Source of the DNA: Limihaloglobus sulfuriphilus
Lineage (GTDB): Bacteria; Planctomycetota; Phycisphaerae; Sedimentisphaerales; Sedimentisphaeraceae
Reading direction: 5' to 3'
Assembly (NCBI RefSeq): GCF_001999965.1
Contig: NZ_CP019646.1
Coordinates: 3,472,001 to 3,536,000, forward strand
DNA length: 64,000 bases
In this document: positions 27,621 to 36,640 of the stretch, piece by piece
Layout: each line of letters starts with the position of its first letter
Numbering within the stretch: position 1 is the stretch's first letter
The notes under the pieces: model-generated
Told to the model about the DNA's origin: nothing
What the model saw: the letters and a program-made list of their open reading frames with translations, nothing else
The model's database searches: none
Made by a program: the position numbers and the translations under genes

Positions 27621-27650
27621 TCCGGCATGGAGCTTAAAACGCCGCTGTCA

Positions 27651-28034
27651 TTACTGCCGTTGCATATGCTTTTCGATCTTCGCGGAAAGCCGGGCAAAAG
27701 ATTCTATTACCTCACTTCCGCTGAGCCGCATTATCTGCTGTTTTGACCATTTTTTGATGTTGCCGTTGTAGAGTATTACGTAATCTGTGCTCTCGCCGAG
27801 CTGCTGCTGGTTTAACCTGAACGCCTCACGCGCAAGCCGTTTGAGTCGGTTCCGTGCAACCGCTTTGCCGTATTTTCTTCCGACAGTAACGCCAACCCGT
27901 TTGATCTCCAGCTCATTTTTGAGCGCATAAACACTCAGCAGCCCGTCGCGGCGGCTTATGCCTCGTTTTAAAACCCGGCTGAAGCAGTTGTTATTTGAGA
28001 TTCGCTGTTTTTTTGTCAGTTTCATGCGGCTCAT
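27651..28034 (-). CDS. rnpA: Ribonuclease P protein component
   Basis: 127 residues from ATG 28034. The in-frame TTG at 28070 would add 12 residues with no RBS; ATG 28025 is another option, as the protein KLTKKQRISNNNCFSRVLKRG is a normal RnpA opening. The RNA-binding RNR signature is intact: VGRKYGKAVARNRLKRLAREAFR. RnpA assists the catalytic RNase P RNA in removing tRNA 5' leaders. In most bacteria rnpA follows rpmH and precedes yidC; here neither is present, and the gene stands divergent to ileS and convergent to the symporter. Confidence 0.92.
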   Translation of the reverse strand: MSRMKLTKKQRISNNNCFSRVLKRGISRRDGLLSVYALKNELEIKRVGVTVGRKYGKAVARNRLKRLAREAFRLNQQQLGESTDYVILYNGNIKKWSKQQIMRLSGSEVIESFARLSAKIEKHMQRQ

Positions 28035-28179
28035 GGTTAAATATGCTAACCATTGCCGCGGCTTTATCAATTATATTTTCGGTTTTCGCCGTCGCTGCGG
28101 GGCCAAATGTTTCTTGACATACAGGCGTATAAGATTATGATACCTGTCTTTAAAATACATAATAACAAGGTGTAACATA

Positions 28180-31029
28180 ATGTCTGAAAATAAAAAGAAC
28201 TATCGTAAAACTTTAAATCTGCCCGGCACTTCGTTTTCGATGAAGGCCAATCTGACCCAGAAGGAGCCTCAGCTCCAGAAAAAATGGGATAAGACAGATA
28301 TTTACAACAATACCCGTAAGGCACGTTCCGGCAAGCCGTTGTACATTCTGCATGACGGGCCGCCGTATGCCAACGGTGATATTCACATGGGGCATGTGAT
28401 AAACAAGGTTCTCAAAGACATTGTTGTCAAATACAAGACAATGACCGGTTTTGACTCGCCTTACATCCCGGGCTGGGACTGCCACGGACTGCCGATAGAG
28501 GTCAAGGTGATGGCAGAGCTTGGCGACAAGGCCAAGGGCATGAGCAAGCCGCAGATCCGTAACCTGTGCAAGAAATACGCAAGCAAATATGTCCGGCTCC
28601 AGAGCAAACAGTTCAAGTCGCTGGGCGTATTCGCCGATTATGATAACCCGTATCTTACGATGATACCGGCCTATGAAAAAAATATCCTCGAGATATTTGC
28701 CAAACTCGTTGAGAGGGGGCTGGTCTATAAACAGCTCAAGCCCATACACTGGTCTATCGGCTGCGAGACGGCACTGGCGGATGCCGAGCTGGAGTATAAA
28801 GATATTCCCTCGCCGAGCATTCATGTTAATTTTCCGCTTGAGCAGGCCTCCTGCGCCAAAGCCGTTGAGCTTGGACTCGCCCAGTCGCCGGAAGATAATA
28901 TCTCTCTGATGATATGGACGACAACCCCCTGGACACTTGCCGCCAACCTCGCGGTCGCGGCGCATCCGCGTATCGAATACCGCGGCATTTCTTATGAAAA
29001 AGACGGCAGAAAAACCGTGTCGATTGTTGCCGCTGACCGTGTCGCGGCGGTAATGGCTGCCGGCGGTCTTGACGATTCAAACTGCCGCGTATCAGAGGCT
29101 AAGGTTACTGGTGAGCAGCTCGAAGGCATGAGATACACTCATCCCTATGTTCCCGCAAATCCAACTGAAAAAGACGCTTACATGGTTATCGCTGCCGATT
29201 ACGTGACCACCGAAGACGGCACGGGCCTTGTTCATATCGCACCGGGCCATGGTGTTGATGACTATCTTGCCGGCATGAAATACGGCCTTGAAATATACTC
29301 ACCCGTGCTCGCCGACGGCAGCTACGATGAAACCGTGCCGGATTTTCTCAAAGGCCGCAAAGTTCTTAAGGTTGATCCGGTTGTCATTGAAAAACTCGAA
29401 GAGATTGACGCACTGTTCGCGAAAAGTCAGTTTATGCACAGCTATCCGCATTGCTGGCGAAGCGGTATGCCGGTTATCTTCAGGGCAACAGAGCAGTGGT
29501 TTGTCAGTGTTGACCGTGAAATAGATGATTACGGCAAGTCTCTGCGGCAGATGTCGCTGGATTCTGCGCCCGAGGTTAATTGGATACCTTCCTGGGGAGA
29601 GAAACGTATCAGAGGTATGCTCGAATCCCGCCCGGACTGGTGCATAAGCCGTCAGAGGGTCTGGGGGCTGCCGATACCGGCGTTTTATAACTCCCAGGGA
29701 CAAACGCTCATGAATGCCGAGACTCTCGCCGCGACAGCAGAGCATATCGGCAAAAAAGGCTCGGACAGCTGGTTTACTGATTCGCCCAGGGAAATACTCG
29801 GCGAAGACTTCGAATTGCCCGAGGGTTTCAGCTGGGATGACCTGTATAAAGAAGAAAATATTTTTGATGTATGGTTTGAGTCCGGCTGCAGCTGGTACAA
29901 TGTTACCCAAAGATGCGGCTGGCCGGTGCCGGTTGATTTGTATTTAGAGGGCAGTGACCAGCACAGAGGCTGGTTCCAGCTTTCATTGCTGCCGGCGCTT
30001 GGCGCGGTTGGAAAACCCCCGTTCAAAAATGTGCTCACTCACGGCTTTACCGTCGATTCAGAGGGCCGTAAACAGTCAAAATCGCTTGGGAATTATGTCA
30101 ACGCCCAGGAAGAAGCCCAAAAATACGGTGCGGATATCCTGCGTCTCTGGGTTTCGAGCGTAAATTACCAGGAAGACATGAGATGCAGCGATGAGCTCAT
30201 CGGCAGACTCCAGGACGCATACAGAAAAATCAGAAACACCCTGCGGTACCTGATGGGTAATACATCAGATCTGGATGCCTCGCAGAAAGTCGCTTATGAT
30301 GATATGCTCCCGCTGGATAAGTGGGCGTATCAGAAGTACTTAAAGCTCGTAAGCGATGTGAAGGATTCTTATGAGAGCTTCAATCTTCATAAGGTTTTCA
30401 ACCTGATTTACAACTTCTGCACGGTTGACATGAGTAATATATATCTGGACGTACTCAAAGACCGGCTCTACTGCGACCCCGCAAAGAGCCTATCGAGGCG
30501 GAGTGCCCAGACTGCTATGTCCGAGATACTAAGCGGGCTTGTGCGGCTGCTGGCACCTATTCTTGTGCATACTGCCGAAGAAGCCTGGGCGGCCCTTGGA
30601 AACGAAGACACGGTTCATCTGGCAGAAATGCCCGATGTTGACGCCGCGGATATTGACAGCGAACTGCTCAACCAGTGGGACTGCGTCTTCGAAATCCGTG
30701 ATGAAGCGCTCAGGTGCCTTGAAGGGCTTCGCCAAAAACAGGAAATAGCAAGCAACCAGGAAGCTGATATGGCAGTAAAGACCTCAGACAAAAAAACTTA
30801 CGACATACTTCAGAGCATTGGTGAAGAGGGTTTTGCCATGCTGTGCATTGTCAGCGGAGCAAAATTTGAGCTTGCTGACGGCGGAGAGACAACCGTCTTA
30901 GCGGCAAAATCTGCAAACCTGCGTTGTGAACGATGCTGGAACCATCGCTCTTCAATCGGCAGCATTGACGCTTACCCCGACCTGTGTCAAAGGTGTGCGG
31001 ATGTTGTCGCTCAGTGCGAGCAGGTTTAG
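28180..31029 (+). CDS. ileS: Isoleucyl-tRNA synthetase
   Basis: 949 residues, full-length bacterial type. HIGH motif as PYANGDIHMGH (about residues 62-72), a CP1 editing domain with TTTPWTLAANLA, the DWCISRQRVWGLPIP segment, KMSKS motif as KQSKS (about 630-634), an anticodon-binding helical domain and a C-terminal zinc element CERCWNH...CQRCADVV. The enzyme charges tRNA-Ile and edits valine. Start ATG 28180 with AAGGTG upstream; the ~20 residues before the HIGH domain are normal. No T-box leader is visible in the 145 bases between rnpA and ileS. Confidence 0.97.
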   Translation: MSENKKNYRKTLNLPGTSFSMKANLTQKEPQLQKKWDKTDIYNNTRKARSGKPLYILHDGPPYANGDIHMGHVINKVLKDIVVKYKTMTGFDSPYIPGWDCHGLPIEVKVMAELGDKAKGMSKPQIRNLCKKYASKYVRLQSKQFKSLGVFADYDNPYLTMIPAYEKNILEIFAKLVERGLVYKQLKPIHWSIGCETALADAELEYKDIPSPSIHVNFPLEQASCAKAVELGLAQSPEDNISLMIWTTTPWTLAANLAVAAHPRIEYRGISYEKDGRKTVSIVAADRVAAVMAAGGLDDSNCRVSEAKVTGEQLEGMRYTHPYVPANPTEKDAYMVIAADYVTTEDGTGLVHIAPGHGVDDYLAGMKYGLEIYSPVLADGSYDETVPDFLKGRKVLKVDPVVIEKLEEIDALFAKSQFMHSYPHCWRSGMPVIFRATEQWFVSVDREIDDYGKSLRQMSLDSAPEVNWIPSWGEKRIRGMLESRPDWCISRQRVWGLPIPAFYNSQGQTLMNAETLAATAEHIGKKGSDSWFTDSPREILGEDFELPEGFSWDDLYKEENIFDVWFESGCSWYNVTQRCGWPVPVDLYLEGSDQHRGWFQLSLLPALGAVGKPPFKNVLTHGFTVDSEGRKQSKSLGNYVNAQEEAQKYGADILRLWVSSVNYQEDMRCSDELIGRLQDAYRKIRNTLRYLMGNTSDLDASQKVAYDDMLPLDKWAYQKYLKLVSDVKDSYESFNLHKVFNLIYNFCTVDMSNIYLDVLKDRLYCDPAKSLSRRSAQTAMSEILSGLVRLLAPILVHTAEEAWAALGNEDTVHLAEMPDVDAADIDSELLNQWDCVFEIRDEALRCLEGLRQKQEIASNQEADMAVKTSDKKTYDILQSIGEEGFAMLCIVSGAKFELADGGETTVLAAKSANLRCERCWNHRSSIGSIDAYPDLCQRCADVVAQCEQV

Positions 31030-31230
31030 ATTTGTCTGTTCCCGCGGCTTCAGCAGGAATATCTTCCTTAAAGCCGTGTAAATAAAAAACTAACGCAAGA
31101 ACCGTGAAGGCTCCTCGGAGCAGCGGGCGAAAAATGCGCTGAATTCAAATGACCAATACCAGATGTTTTTCTCCGGTATGGTTGTTCTTGTACGTAAAAA
31201 CATGATAATCTTTTTAACAAAGGAGTTAAT

Positions 31231-31764
31231 ATGGACTTATTCGAAGCAATACAGAAAAGACACAGTTACCGCGGCGATTACACAGACCGGCAGGTTTCAA
31301 GAGACGATCTCGTAAAAATTGTCAAAGCCGGTTTGCTGGCGCCAAGCGGCAAAAATTGCCAGACCACCCGCTTTGTAATTGTCGATGATCCGGATATTAT
31401 CGAAAAAATCAAAGGAATGCACCCCGGCAACAAGGCATTTCAGCAGGCAAAAGCGTATATACTCTGCGTCATAGATAAAGCCCCTGAAGCTATTTATGAA
31501 GGTTTTTCCTTCGAGGTAGAGGATTGTGCGGCGGCGGTTGAGAATATGCTGCTCTCAATCACTGCCCTCGGTTACGCATCGGTATGGATTGACGGCTGGC
31601 TCAGGGTGGAAAACAGGGCGGAGAAAATCGGACAACTTCTTGGCGTGCCGGAAGATAAGGTTGTCAGGATAATTCTGCCCGTTGGTGTTGCCGCGGAAGA
31701 AAAATCTCAGCCCGAGAAGCTGCCACTTGAGAAGCGGGCATCATTTAATTCATGGAATCTGTGA
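31231..31764 (+). CDS. Nitroreductase-family flavoprotein
   Basis: 177 residues, single-domain FMN-binding nitroreductase. The N-terminal RHSYRGDYTDRQV and GLLAPSGKNCQTTRFVIV contain the usual FMN phosphate contacts (R, S, N); AAAVENMLLSITALGYASVWIDGW is the conserved dimer/FMN helix, and RIILPVGVA the final strand. The family reduces nitro, quinone or other acceptors with NAD(P)H; the natural substrate is unclear. Excellent RBS (AAAGGAG) before ATG 31231. About 110 bases separate it from the Rrf2 gene, which has its own promoter. Confidence 0.85.
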   Translation: MDLFEAIQKRHSYRGDYTDRQVSRDDLVKIVKAGLLAPSGKNCQTTRFVIVDDPDIIEKIKGMHPGNKAFQQAKAYILCVIDKAPEAIYEGFSFEVEDCAAAVENMLLSITALGYASVWIDGWLRVENRAEKIGQLLGVPEDKVVRIILPVGVAAEEKSQPEKLPLEKRASFNSWNL

Positions 31765-31813
31765 AAATAATTTAGGCATTCCGAAAATTTTTTAAAGTTT
31801 TTATAAATTATAT

Positions 31814-31846
31814 TTGCATAATAGTAGTATAGTTTATATATTATAC
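31814..31846 (+). promoter_or_regulatory. Promoter and overlapping palindromic operator of the Rrf2 gene
   Basis: TTGCAT (31814-31819), a 17-bp spacer and TATATT (31837-31842) make a sigma-70-like promoter. An imperfect 20-bp palindrome, GTATA-N10-TATAC (31827-31846, 8 of 10 pairs match), covers the -10 element. Rrf2-family dimers bind A/T-rich palindromes of about this size and often repress themselves, so this is a plausible autoregulatory site. A related half-site plus core (TATA, then TTATATAT) overlaps the -10 of metY at 35286. Confidence 0.6.
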
Positions 31847-31875
31847 AAAGTCAATAGGAATAACGGAGTTTAAAT

Positions 31876-32316
31876 ATGAAACTATCTACCAGAAGCAGGT
31901 ATGGAATAAGAGGCATGCTCGAACTTGCGATAAGTTACGGCAAGGGCCCTGTCCAGATTAAATCGATCGCCGATGTCGAAGGGATATCGGTAAAATATCT
32001 TGAACAGCTGATCTCTCAGCTCAAGGCCGCAGGCCTTGTCAGGAGTGTAAGAGGCCCCAAGGGCGGTTATATCCTGGCAGAAGAGCCGGCAAAAATAACT
32101 CTTTTTAAGGTCTTCCAGGTATTGGAAGGGCCTGTGATCCCGTTGGAATGTCTCGATGAGTCCGGCGGCGGCAGTTGCGACCGCGTCGCCGAATGCATAC
32201 TCAGACCGGTATGGAAAGACCTTCGTGATGCCGTTAAGGGTGTCTTGACAAAGGTTACTTTTCAGGACCTTGTCGATAAGGTTAATTCCGGCGAGCAGTT
32301 GGACTTCCAGATATAA
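31876..32316 (+). CDS. Rrf2/IscR-family Fe-S or cysteine-responsive regulator
   Basis: 146 residues. N-terminal winged helix (MKLSTRSRYGIRGMLELA, GISVKYLEQLISQLKAAGLVRSVRGPKGGYIL) and three cysteines at 92, 101 and 107 in the C-terminal half, close to the cluster-ligand positions of IscR (92, 98, 104), so Fe-S binding is likely. Length is typical. It precedes cysK by 75 bp and heads a run of cysteine, Fe-S and NAD genes on the same strand, as IscR heads isc operons and CymR controls cysteine metabolism. It probably represses when cluster or cysteine supply is sufficient. Start ATG 31876 with CGGAG upstream. Confidence 0.88.
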   Translation: MKLSTRSRYGIRGMLELAISYGKGPVQIKSIADVEGISVKYLEQLISQLKAAGLVRSVRGPKGGYILAEEPAKITLFKVFQVLEGPVIPLECLDESGGGSCDRVAECILRPVWKDLRDAVKGVLTKVTFQDLVDKVNSGEQLDFQI

Positions 32317-32391
32317 AAGAGACGGCTGATATTTATTGTCAGCTCATTGGCCTTTGATTTTATCTAAGGCCGGCAAAACAGGAGATTATAA

Positions 32392-33315
32392 ATGAGTATT
32401 TATGAGAACATAACACAATGTGTCGGCAATACGCCGCTTGTAAAAATAATAACCGGCGCCGCCAATGCGGAGCTGCTGGGCAAATGTGAGTTTATGAACC
32501 CATGCTCAAGCGTGAAAGACCGGATCGGTCTTGCAATGATAGAAGACGCGGAAAAACGCGGCCTTCTTGACAGGCGCACAATCATAGTAGAGCCGACCAG
32601 CGGCAATACAGGAATTGCGCTTGCATTTGTTTGTGCCAGCAAAGGTTACAGGCTTATTTTGACAATGCCCGAATCGATGAGCATAGAACGCAGACGGCTG
32701 CTGGCGATGCTTGGAGCCGAACTTGTATTGACCCCGGCCGACCAGGGCATGAAGGGTGCTATTGATGAGGCCAAGAAAATTACGCTTGAGTCCGGTGACG
32801 CGTTTATGCCCAGCCAGTTCACGAACCCTGCCAACCCAAAGGTTCATGCCGCGACAACTGCCCGGGAGATACTTCGGGATACCGACGGCAAGGTGGATTA
32901 TTTTGTTGCCGGAGTAGGCACCGGCGGAACGCTTACCGGCTGCGGAAGTGTCCTGAAAGAGAAAAATCCCGACGTAAAAGTCATTGCCGTTGAGCCTGTT
33001 GATTCTCCGGTAATATCCGGCGGCGACCCAGGGCCGCATAAAATACAGGGTATCGGTGCAGGTTTTATCCCGGATAACCTCAATATGGATATTATTGATG
33101 AAGTTATTCAGGTAGATTTCGACGATGCCTGCAAGACCGCCCGCAAGATTGCCTCTGCTGAGGGACTTCTTGTCGGTATCAGCGCCGGTGCAAACGTGTG
33201 GGCGGCCCAGCAGATAGCAGCCAGAGAAGACAGCGACGGCAAGATAATAGTAACAATCCTCTGTGATACCGCAGAGAGGTATCTTTCTACAGACCTTTTC
33301 GCGGGGCTGAGTTAA
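32392..33315 (+). CDS. cysK: Cysteine synthase (O-acetylserine sulfhydrylase)
   Basis: 307 residues, fold-type II PLP enzyme. PLP lysine is K42 in SSVKDRIG; the substrate loop is EPTSGNTGIAL; the phosphate-binding GVGTGGTLTG follows around residue 178. It makes cysteine from O-acetylserine and sulfide. The next gene, encoding the acetyltransferase that makes O-acetylserine, completes the pathway. The C-terminus lacks any extension. A small hairpin (GGCCTT/AAGGCC, 32349-32371) lies in the leader before the RBS AGGAG. Confidence 0.95.
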   Translation: MSIYENITQCVGNTPLVKIITGAANAELLGKCEFMNPCSSVKDRIGLAMIEDAEKRGLLDRRTIIVEPTSGNTGIALAFVCASKGYRLILTMPESMSIERRRLLAMLGAELVLTPADQGMKGAIDEAKKITLESGDAFMPSQFTNPANPKVHAATTAREILRDTDGKVDYFVAGVGTGGTLTGCGSVLKEKNPDVKVIAVEPVDSPVISGGDPGPHKIQGIGAGFIPDNLNMDIIDEVIQVDFDDACKTARKIASAEGLLVGISAGANVWAAQQIAAREDSDGKIIVTILCDTAERYLSTDLFAGLS

Positions 33316-33350
33316 TATATTCTTCAGGTATAAAGCCTGTATGGTAAACA

Positions 33351-34283
33351 ATGAAAAATAATGAACTTAAAAAATACGTAGATAAGATATCTGCGACATA
33401 TAAAGACGACAAGGGCATCAATTTTATTGATGTTAACAATCTTCCCCAGCGCGAGAAGATTATAGAGATTCTCGAGCTGATTATGGAAGTTGTATTCCCC
33501 GGCTATACCGGCAAACGCCCTGTTACAAAGTGGAATATCAACTATATTCTCGGTGACATAATCAGCCAGGTATATACAGACCTTGTCGATCAGTCCGAAA
33601 AGGCTTTGCAGCATCTTTGCAGAATCAAAAAAGACTGCGACCGCAGCCAGTGCAGGCAAATGGCTCAAAAGGCAGTTGACCATCTGCTCAATGAGCTGCC
33701 CAATATTCGCGAAATCTTAAAGACAGATGTAAATTCAGCTTACGACGGCGACCCGGCGGCTCAGTCGTTTGAAGAGATAATAATAAGCTACCCGGGAATC
33801 ATAGCCATTGCCACCCACCGGGTAGCCCATGAGCTCTACAAATCAAATATCCCGCTGATACCCCGTATAATGAGTGAATATGCCCACAAAACTACGGGCA
33901 TTGATATTCACCCGGGGGCCGAAATTGGCGCGAATTTCTTTATTGATCACGGCACAGGTGTCGTGATTGGCGAGACTGCTGTTATCGGCAGTAATGTCAA
34001 AATATACCAGGGTGTAACACTTGGAGCCCTGAGTTTTCCTAAGGATGAGCGGGGCCGCGTTATAAAAGGCGGTAAGCGCCACCCGACGATAGAGGATAAC
34101 GTCACTATCTATGCAGAAGCAACGATCCTGGGTGATGTTGTTATCGGCAGAGATTCGGTTATCGGCGGCAACACCTGGGTCAAGGATCCCGTGCCCGCCG
34201 GACACAGGGCGGTCATAACACACACGGGAACTGCCATCAGAAAACCTGGAAGCAAAAAACCCCGGACAAAAAACAATGAATAA
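33351..34283 (+). CDS. cysE: Serine O-acetyltransferase
   Basis: 310 residues. An ~170-residue helical N-terminal domain precedes a left-handed beta-helix of hexapeptide repeats (IDIHPGAEIGANFFIDHGTG split over two turns, then VVIGETAVIGSNVKIYQGV). Catalytic histidines sit in IDHGTG and GGKRHPTIED, and the GGNTWV segment is conserved. The longer N-terminus is like the EpsC/plant-type SAT rather than the E. coli short form. It makes O-acetylserine for CysK. The last eight bases overlap the start of nadA. The RBS before ATG 33351 is weak, suggesting coupling to cysK. Confidence 0.92.
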   Translation: MKNNELKKYVDKISATYKDDKGINFIDVNNLPQREKIIEILELIMEVVFPGYTGKRPVTKWNINYILGDIISQVYTDLVDQSEKALQHLCRIKKDCDRSQCRQMAQKAVDHLLNELPNIREILKTDVNSAYDGDPAAQSFEEIIISYPGIIAIATHRVAHELYKSNIPLIPRIMSEYAHKTTGIDIHPGAEIGANFFIDHGTGVVIGETAVIGSNVKIYQGVTLGALSFPKDERGRVIKGGKRHPTIEDNVTIYAEATILGDVVIGRDSVIGGNTWVKDPVPAGHRAVITHTGTAIRKPGSKKPRTKNNE

Positions 34284-35205
34284 TATTGCTGAAAAAATAA
34301 ATAAACTGCGAAAAGAAAAAAACGCCGTCATTCTCGCGCATAACTATGTGCCCGGCGATGTCCAGGATATCGCTGATTTTGCCGGTGATTCGCTGGGCCT
34401 TAGCAAACAGGCGGCAGAGACAGATGCCGATTTGATAGTCTTTTGCGGCGTTCATTTCATGGCAGAGACCGCGTCTATCCTCTCGCCGGAAAAAACAGTT
34501 CTAATACCCGATAGGACCGCCGGCTGTCCGATGGCGGATATGATAACCGCAGAGCAGCTTAAGGCATTCAAAGAAGAGCACCCGCAGGCTCTGGTTGTCT
34601 GTTATGTCAACAGCACAGCAGAGGTTAAGGCGCTCAGTGATTACTGCTGCACCAGCGGAAACGCGGTCGAGCTTGTAAAGGCTCTGCCGGCGGATAAAGA
34701 GATAATCTTCGTGCCGGACAAGAATCTCGGCGCTTTTGTACGTGAGAGAACCGGCAGAAACATCATACTCTGGCCGGGCTACTGCCCAACACATGTTGTC
34801 ATAACGCTGGACAAACTGCAGACGGTAAAATCGCAGCATCCTGATGCTGTGGTGCTGGCGCACCCCGAGTGCCCGCCGGCGACCTGGCCGGAGGCGGATT
34901 TTCTCCTGAGTACCGGCCAGATGCTTGGGCACGCAGAGCAGTCAGAGGCAAAGAAATTTATCATAGCAACAGAGCCGGGAATTATACACGCACTTAAAAA
35001 ACGCTGCCCGGATAAAGAATTCATTGAGGCATGTGAGACCATCTGCCCCAATATGAAAAAGCTAACACTCGAAAAACTGCTATGGTCTCTTGAGCGTGAT
35101 GAGTACGAAGTCAAGGTGGAAAAGGAAGTTGCGCAAAAAGCAAGCCGGGCTCTCATGCGAATGCTCGAGGTGCTGCCGGCAACAAGCACCAGAAAAAGCA
35201 ACTAA
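34276..35205 (+). CDS. nadA: Quinolinate synthase A
   Basis: 309 residues. It condenses iminoaspartate with dihydroxyacetone phosphate to quinolinate, the first committed pyridine of NAD synthesis, using a [4Fe-4S] cluster. Visible motifs: AHNYVPGDVQDIADFAGDS (substrate site), FCGVHFMAETA with the first cysteine, HPECPP with the second and CETICPNM with the third. The three cluster cysteines are therefore in place. No nadB or nadC lies nearby. Overlap with cysE and placement upstream of nifU/nifS fit a known need of NadA for a dedicated cysteine desulfurase. Confidence 0.95.
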   Translation: MNNIAEKINKLRKEKNAVILAHNYVPGDVQDIADFAGDSLGLSKQAAETDADLIVFCGVHFMAETASILSPEKTVLIPDRTAGCPMADMITAEQLKAFKEEHPQALVVCYVNSTAEVKALSDYCCTSGNAVELVKALPADKEIIFVPDKNLGAFVRERTGRNIILWPGYCPTHVVITLDKLQTVKSQHPDAVVLAHPECPPATWPEADFLLSTGQMLGHAEQSEAKKFIIATEPGIIHALKKRCPDKEFIEACETICPNMKKLTLEKLLWSLERDEYEVKVEKEVAQKASRALMRMLEVLPATSTRKSN

Positions 35206-35261
35206 AACACAAGCCGGTCATTTGTCTTAGTTGAAATAAAAACCATCCTGCAAGTGTATAT

Positions 35262-35291
35262 TTGACTTGCAAAATAACATAAAAATACTAT
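35262..35291 (+). promoter_or_regulatory. Promoter of metY, with an Rrf2-operator-like stretch
   Basis: TTGACT (35262-35267), 18-bp spacer, TACTAT (35286-35291). The -10 region continues into TTATATAT, which resembles one half and the core of the palindrome over the Rrf2 promoter, though the second half is not conserved. No SAM riboswitch is apparent in the 127-base gap; only a small AAGCC/GGCTT hairpin precedes the RBS. Confidence 0.5.
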
Positions 35292-35332
35292 ACTTATATA
35301 TGAAAAGCCAAACGGCTTATTGGAGATAAAAA

Positions 35333-36619
35333 ATGACAGATGAAAGAAAATTACATGTAGATACGCTGGCATTGCACGCCGGATTTGATTTTGACCCGGT
35401 TACAAACTCATGCGCAGTGCCGATATACCAGACCACCGCGTATGTTTTTAACGACAGTCAGCACGCGGCAGACCTTTTTGAGCTGAAGAAATTCGGCAAT
35501 ATTTACAGCCGCATAGGAAACCCGACCTGCGATATTCTGGAAAAACGCGTCGCTGCCATGGAGGGCGGAGCGGCTTCGGTCGCTGTAAGCTCCGGAATGG
35601 CGGCGATTTCTTCGGTTATCCTCACGCTTTGCCAGGCGGGGGATAATATCGTCGCTTCCAATTCCCTTTACGGCGGTACCGTTACGCTTTTGAGCCAGAA
35701 TCTGGTTAAATACGGCATAACTACAACATTTGTAGAGGGCTCCGATCCGCAGAATTTCGCTGATGCAATAAATGACAAGACAAAGATCGTTTATATAGAA
35801 TCGCTTGCCAACCCGCGCAACAATGTCCTGGATTATGACAGGATCGCGCAGGTTGCCCACGAGAAAGGCGTTGCGCTTGTCTGCGATAATACCGTTACCT
35901 CGCCGATACTTTTTAATCCGATCGAGCACGGCGCGGATATTGTCGTGCACAGCTGTACAAAGCTATTTGACGGCCAGGGATGCAGTGTCGGCGGGATTGT
36001 CGTTGATTCTGGTAAGTTCCCCTGGGATAACGGCAGGTATCCGGCTTTTACCAAGCCCGATCCGAGCTATCACGGGATAGTCTATCACGAGCAGTTTAAA
36101 GAAATCGCCTTTATCGTGAAACTGCGTACCCAGACGCTGAGGGATTTCGGAATGTGTATGTCGCCCTTCAACGCGTTCCAGTTCATTAACGGCCTTGGAA
36201 CGCTGCACCTGCGTATTACCAAACAATCTGAAAATGCCCTTGAGCTTGCCCAGTATCTTGAAAAGCATCCCTTAGTCAGCTGGGTCAATTACCCCGGGCT
36301 AAAGTCGCACCCTGATTATAAACTCGCAAAAAAATACTTCCCAAAAGGCAAGGGCGCGATTCTCGGATTCGGTATCAAAGGCGGTATCGAGGCGGGCAAA
36401 AAATTCATAGAAAATGTGAAGATCGCCAAACATCTTGCAAATCTGCTCGATAGCAGGACGCTCGTGATTCATCCGGCAAGTACAACCCACCAGCAGCTCT
36501 CCGAAGCGGAACAGCTCGCCGGCGGCGTAACACCGGATTTCATACGTGTCTCAGTCGGCGCAGAGCATATCGATGATATAAAAGCTGATTTTGACTCTGC
36601 CCTGAAGGCAAGTCAATAA
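35333..36619 (+). CDS. metY: O-acetylhomoserine (thiol)-lyase
   Basis: 428 residues, the length of MetY-type enzymes of the Cys/Met PLP family (gamma-synthases are ~380). The PLP lysine is K210 in VVHSCTKLFDG; the phosphate-binding VAVSSGMAAISSVI and active-site IYSRIGNPTCD segments are typical. It makes homocysteine from O-acetylhomoserine and sulfide, so it competes with CysK for sulfide. Separated by 127 bp from nadA and carrying its own promoter; only 21 bp before nifU. Confidence 0.93.
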   Translation: MTDERKLHVDTLALHAGFDFDPVTNSCAVPIYQTTAYVFNDSQHAADLFELKKFGNIYSRIGNPTCDILEKRVAAMEGGAASVAVSSGMAAISSVILTLCQAGDNIVASNSLYGGTVTLLSQNLVKYGITTTFVEGSDPQNFADAINDKTKIVYIESLANPRNNVLDYDRIAQVAHEKGVALVCDNTVTSPILFNPIEHGADIVVHSCTKLFDGQGCSVGGIVVDSGKFPWDNGRYPAFTKPDPSYHGIVYHEQFKEIAFIVKLRTQTLRDFGMCMSPFNAFQFINGLGTLHLRITKQSENALELAQYLEKHPLVSWVNYPGLKSHPDYKLAKKYFPKGKGAILGFGIKGGIEAGKKFIENVKIAKHLANLLDSRTLVIHPASTTHQQLSEAEQLAGGVTPDFIRVSVGAEHIDDIKADFDSALKASQ

Positions 36620-36640
36620 CATATAAACAGGAGATAATTC

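Noticed and set aside
32506-33351. A 281-codon ORF opposite cysK
   Set aside because: Antisense to a fully conserved PLP enzyme; codon pattern and content match a shadow frame.
35206-35332. SAM riboswitch before metY
   Set aside because: The gap lacks the multi-stem core of SAM-I or SAM-II; only a 5-bp hairpin and a promoter are visible.
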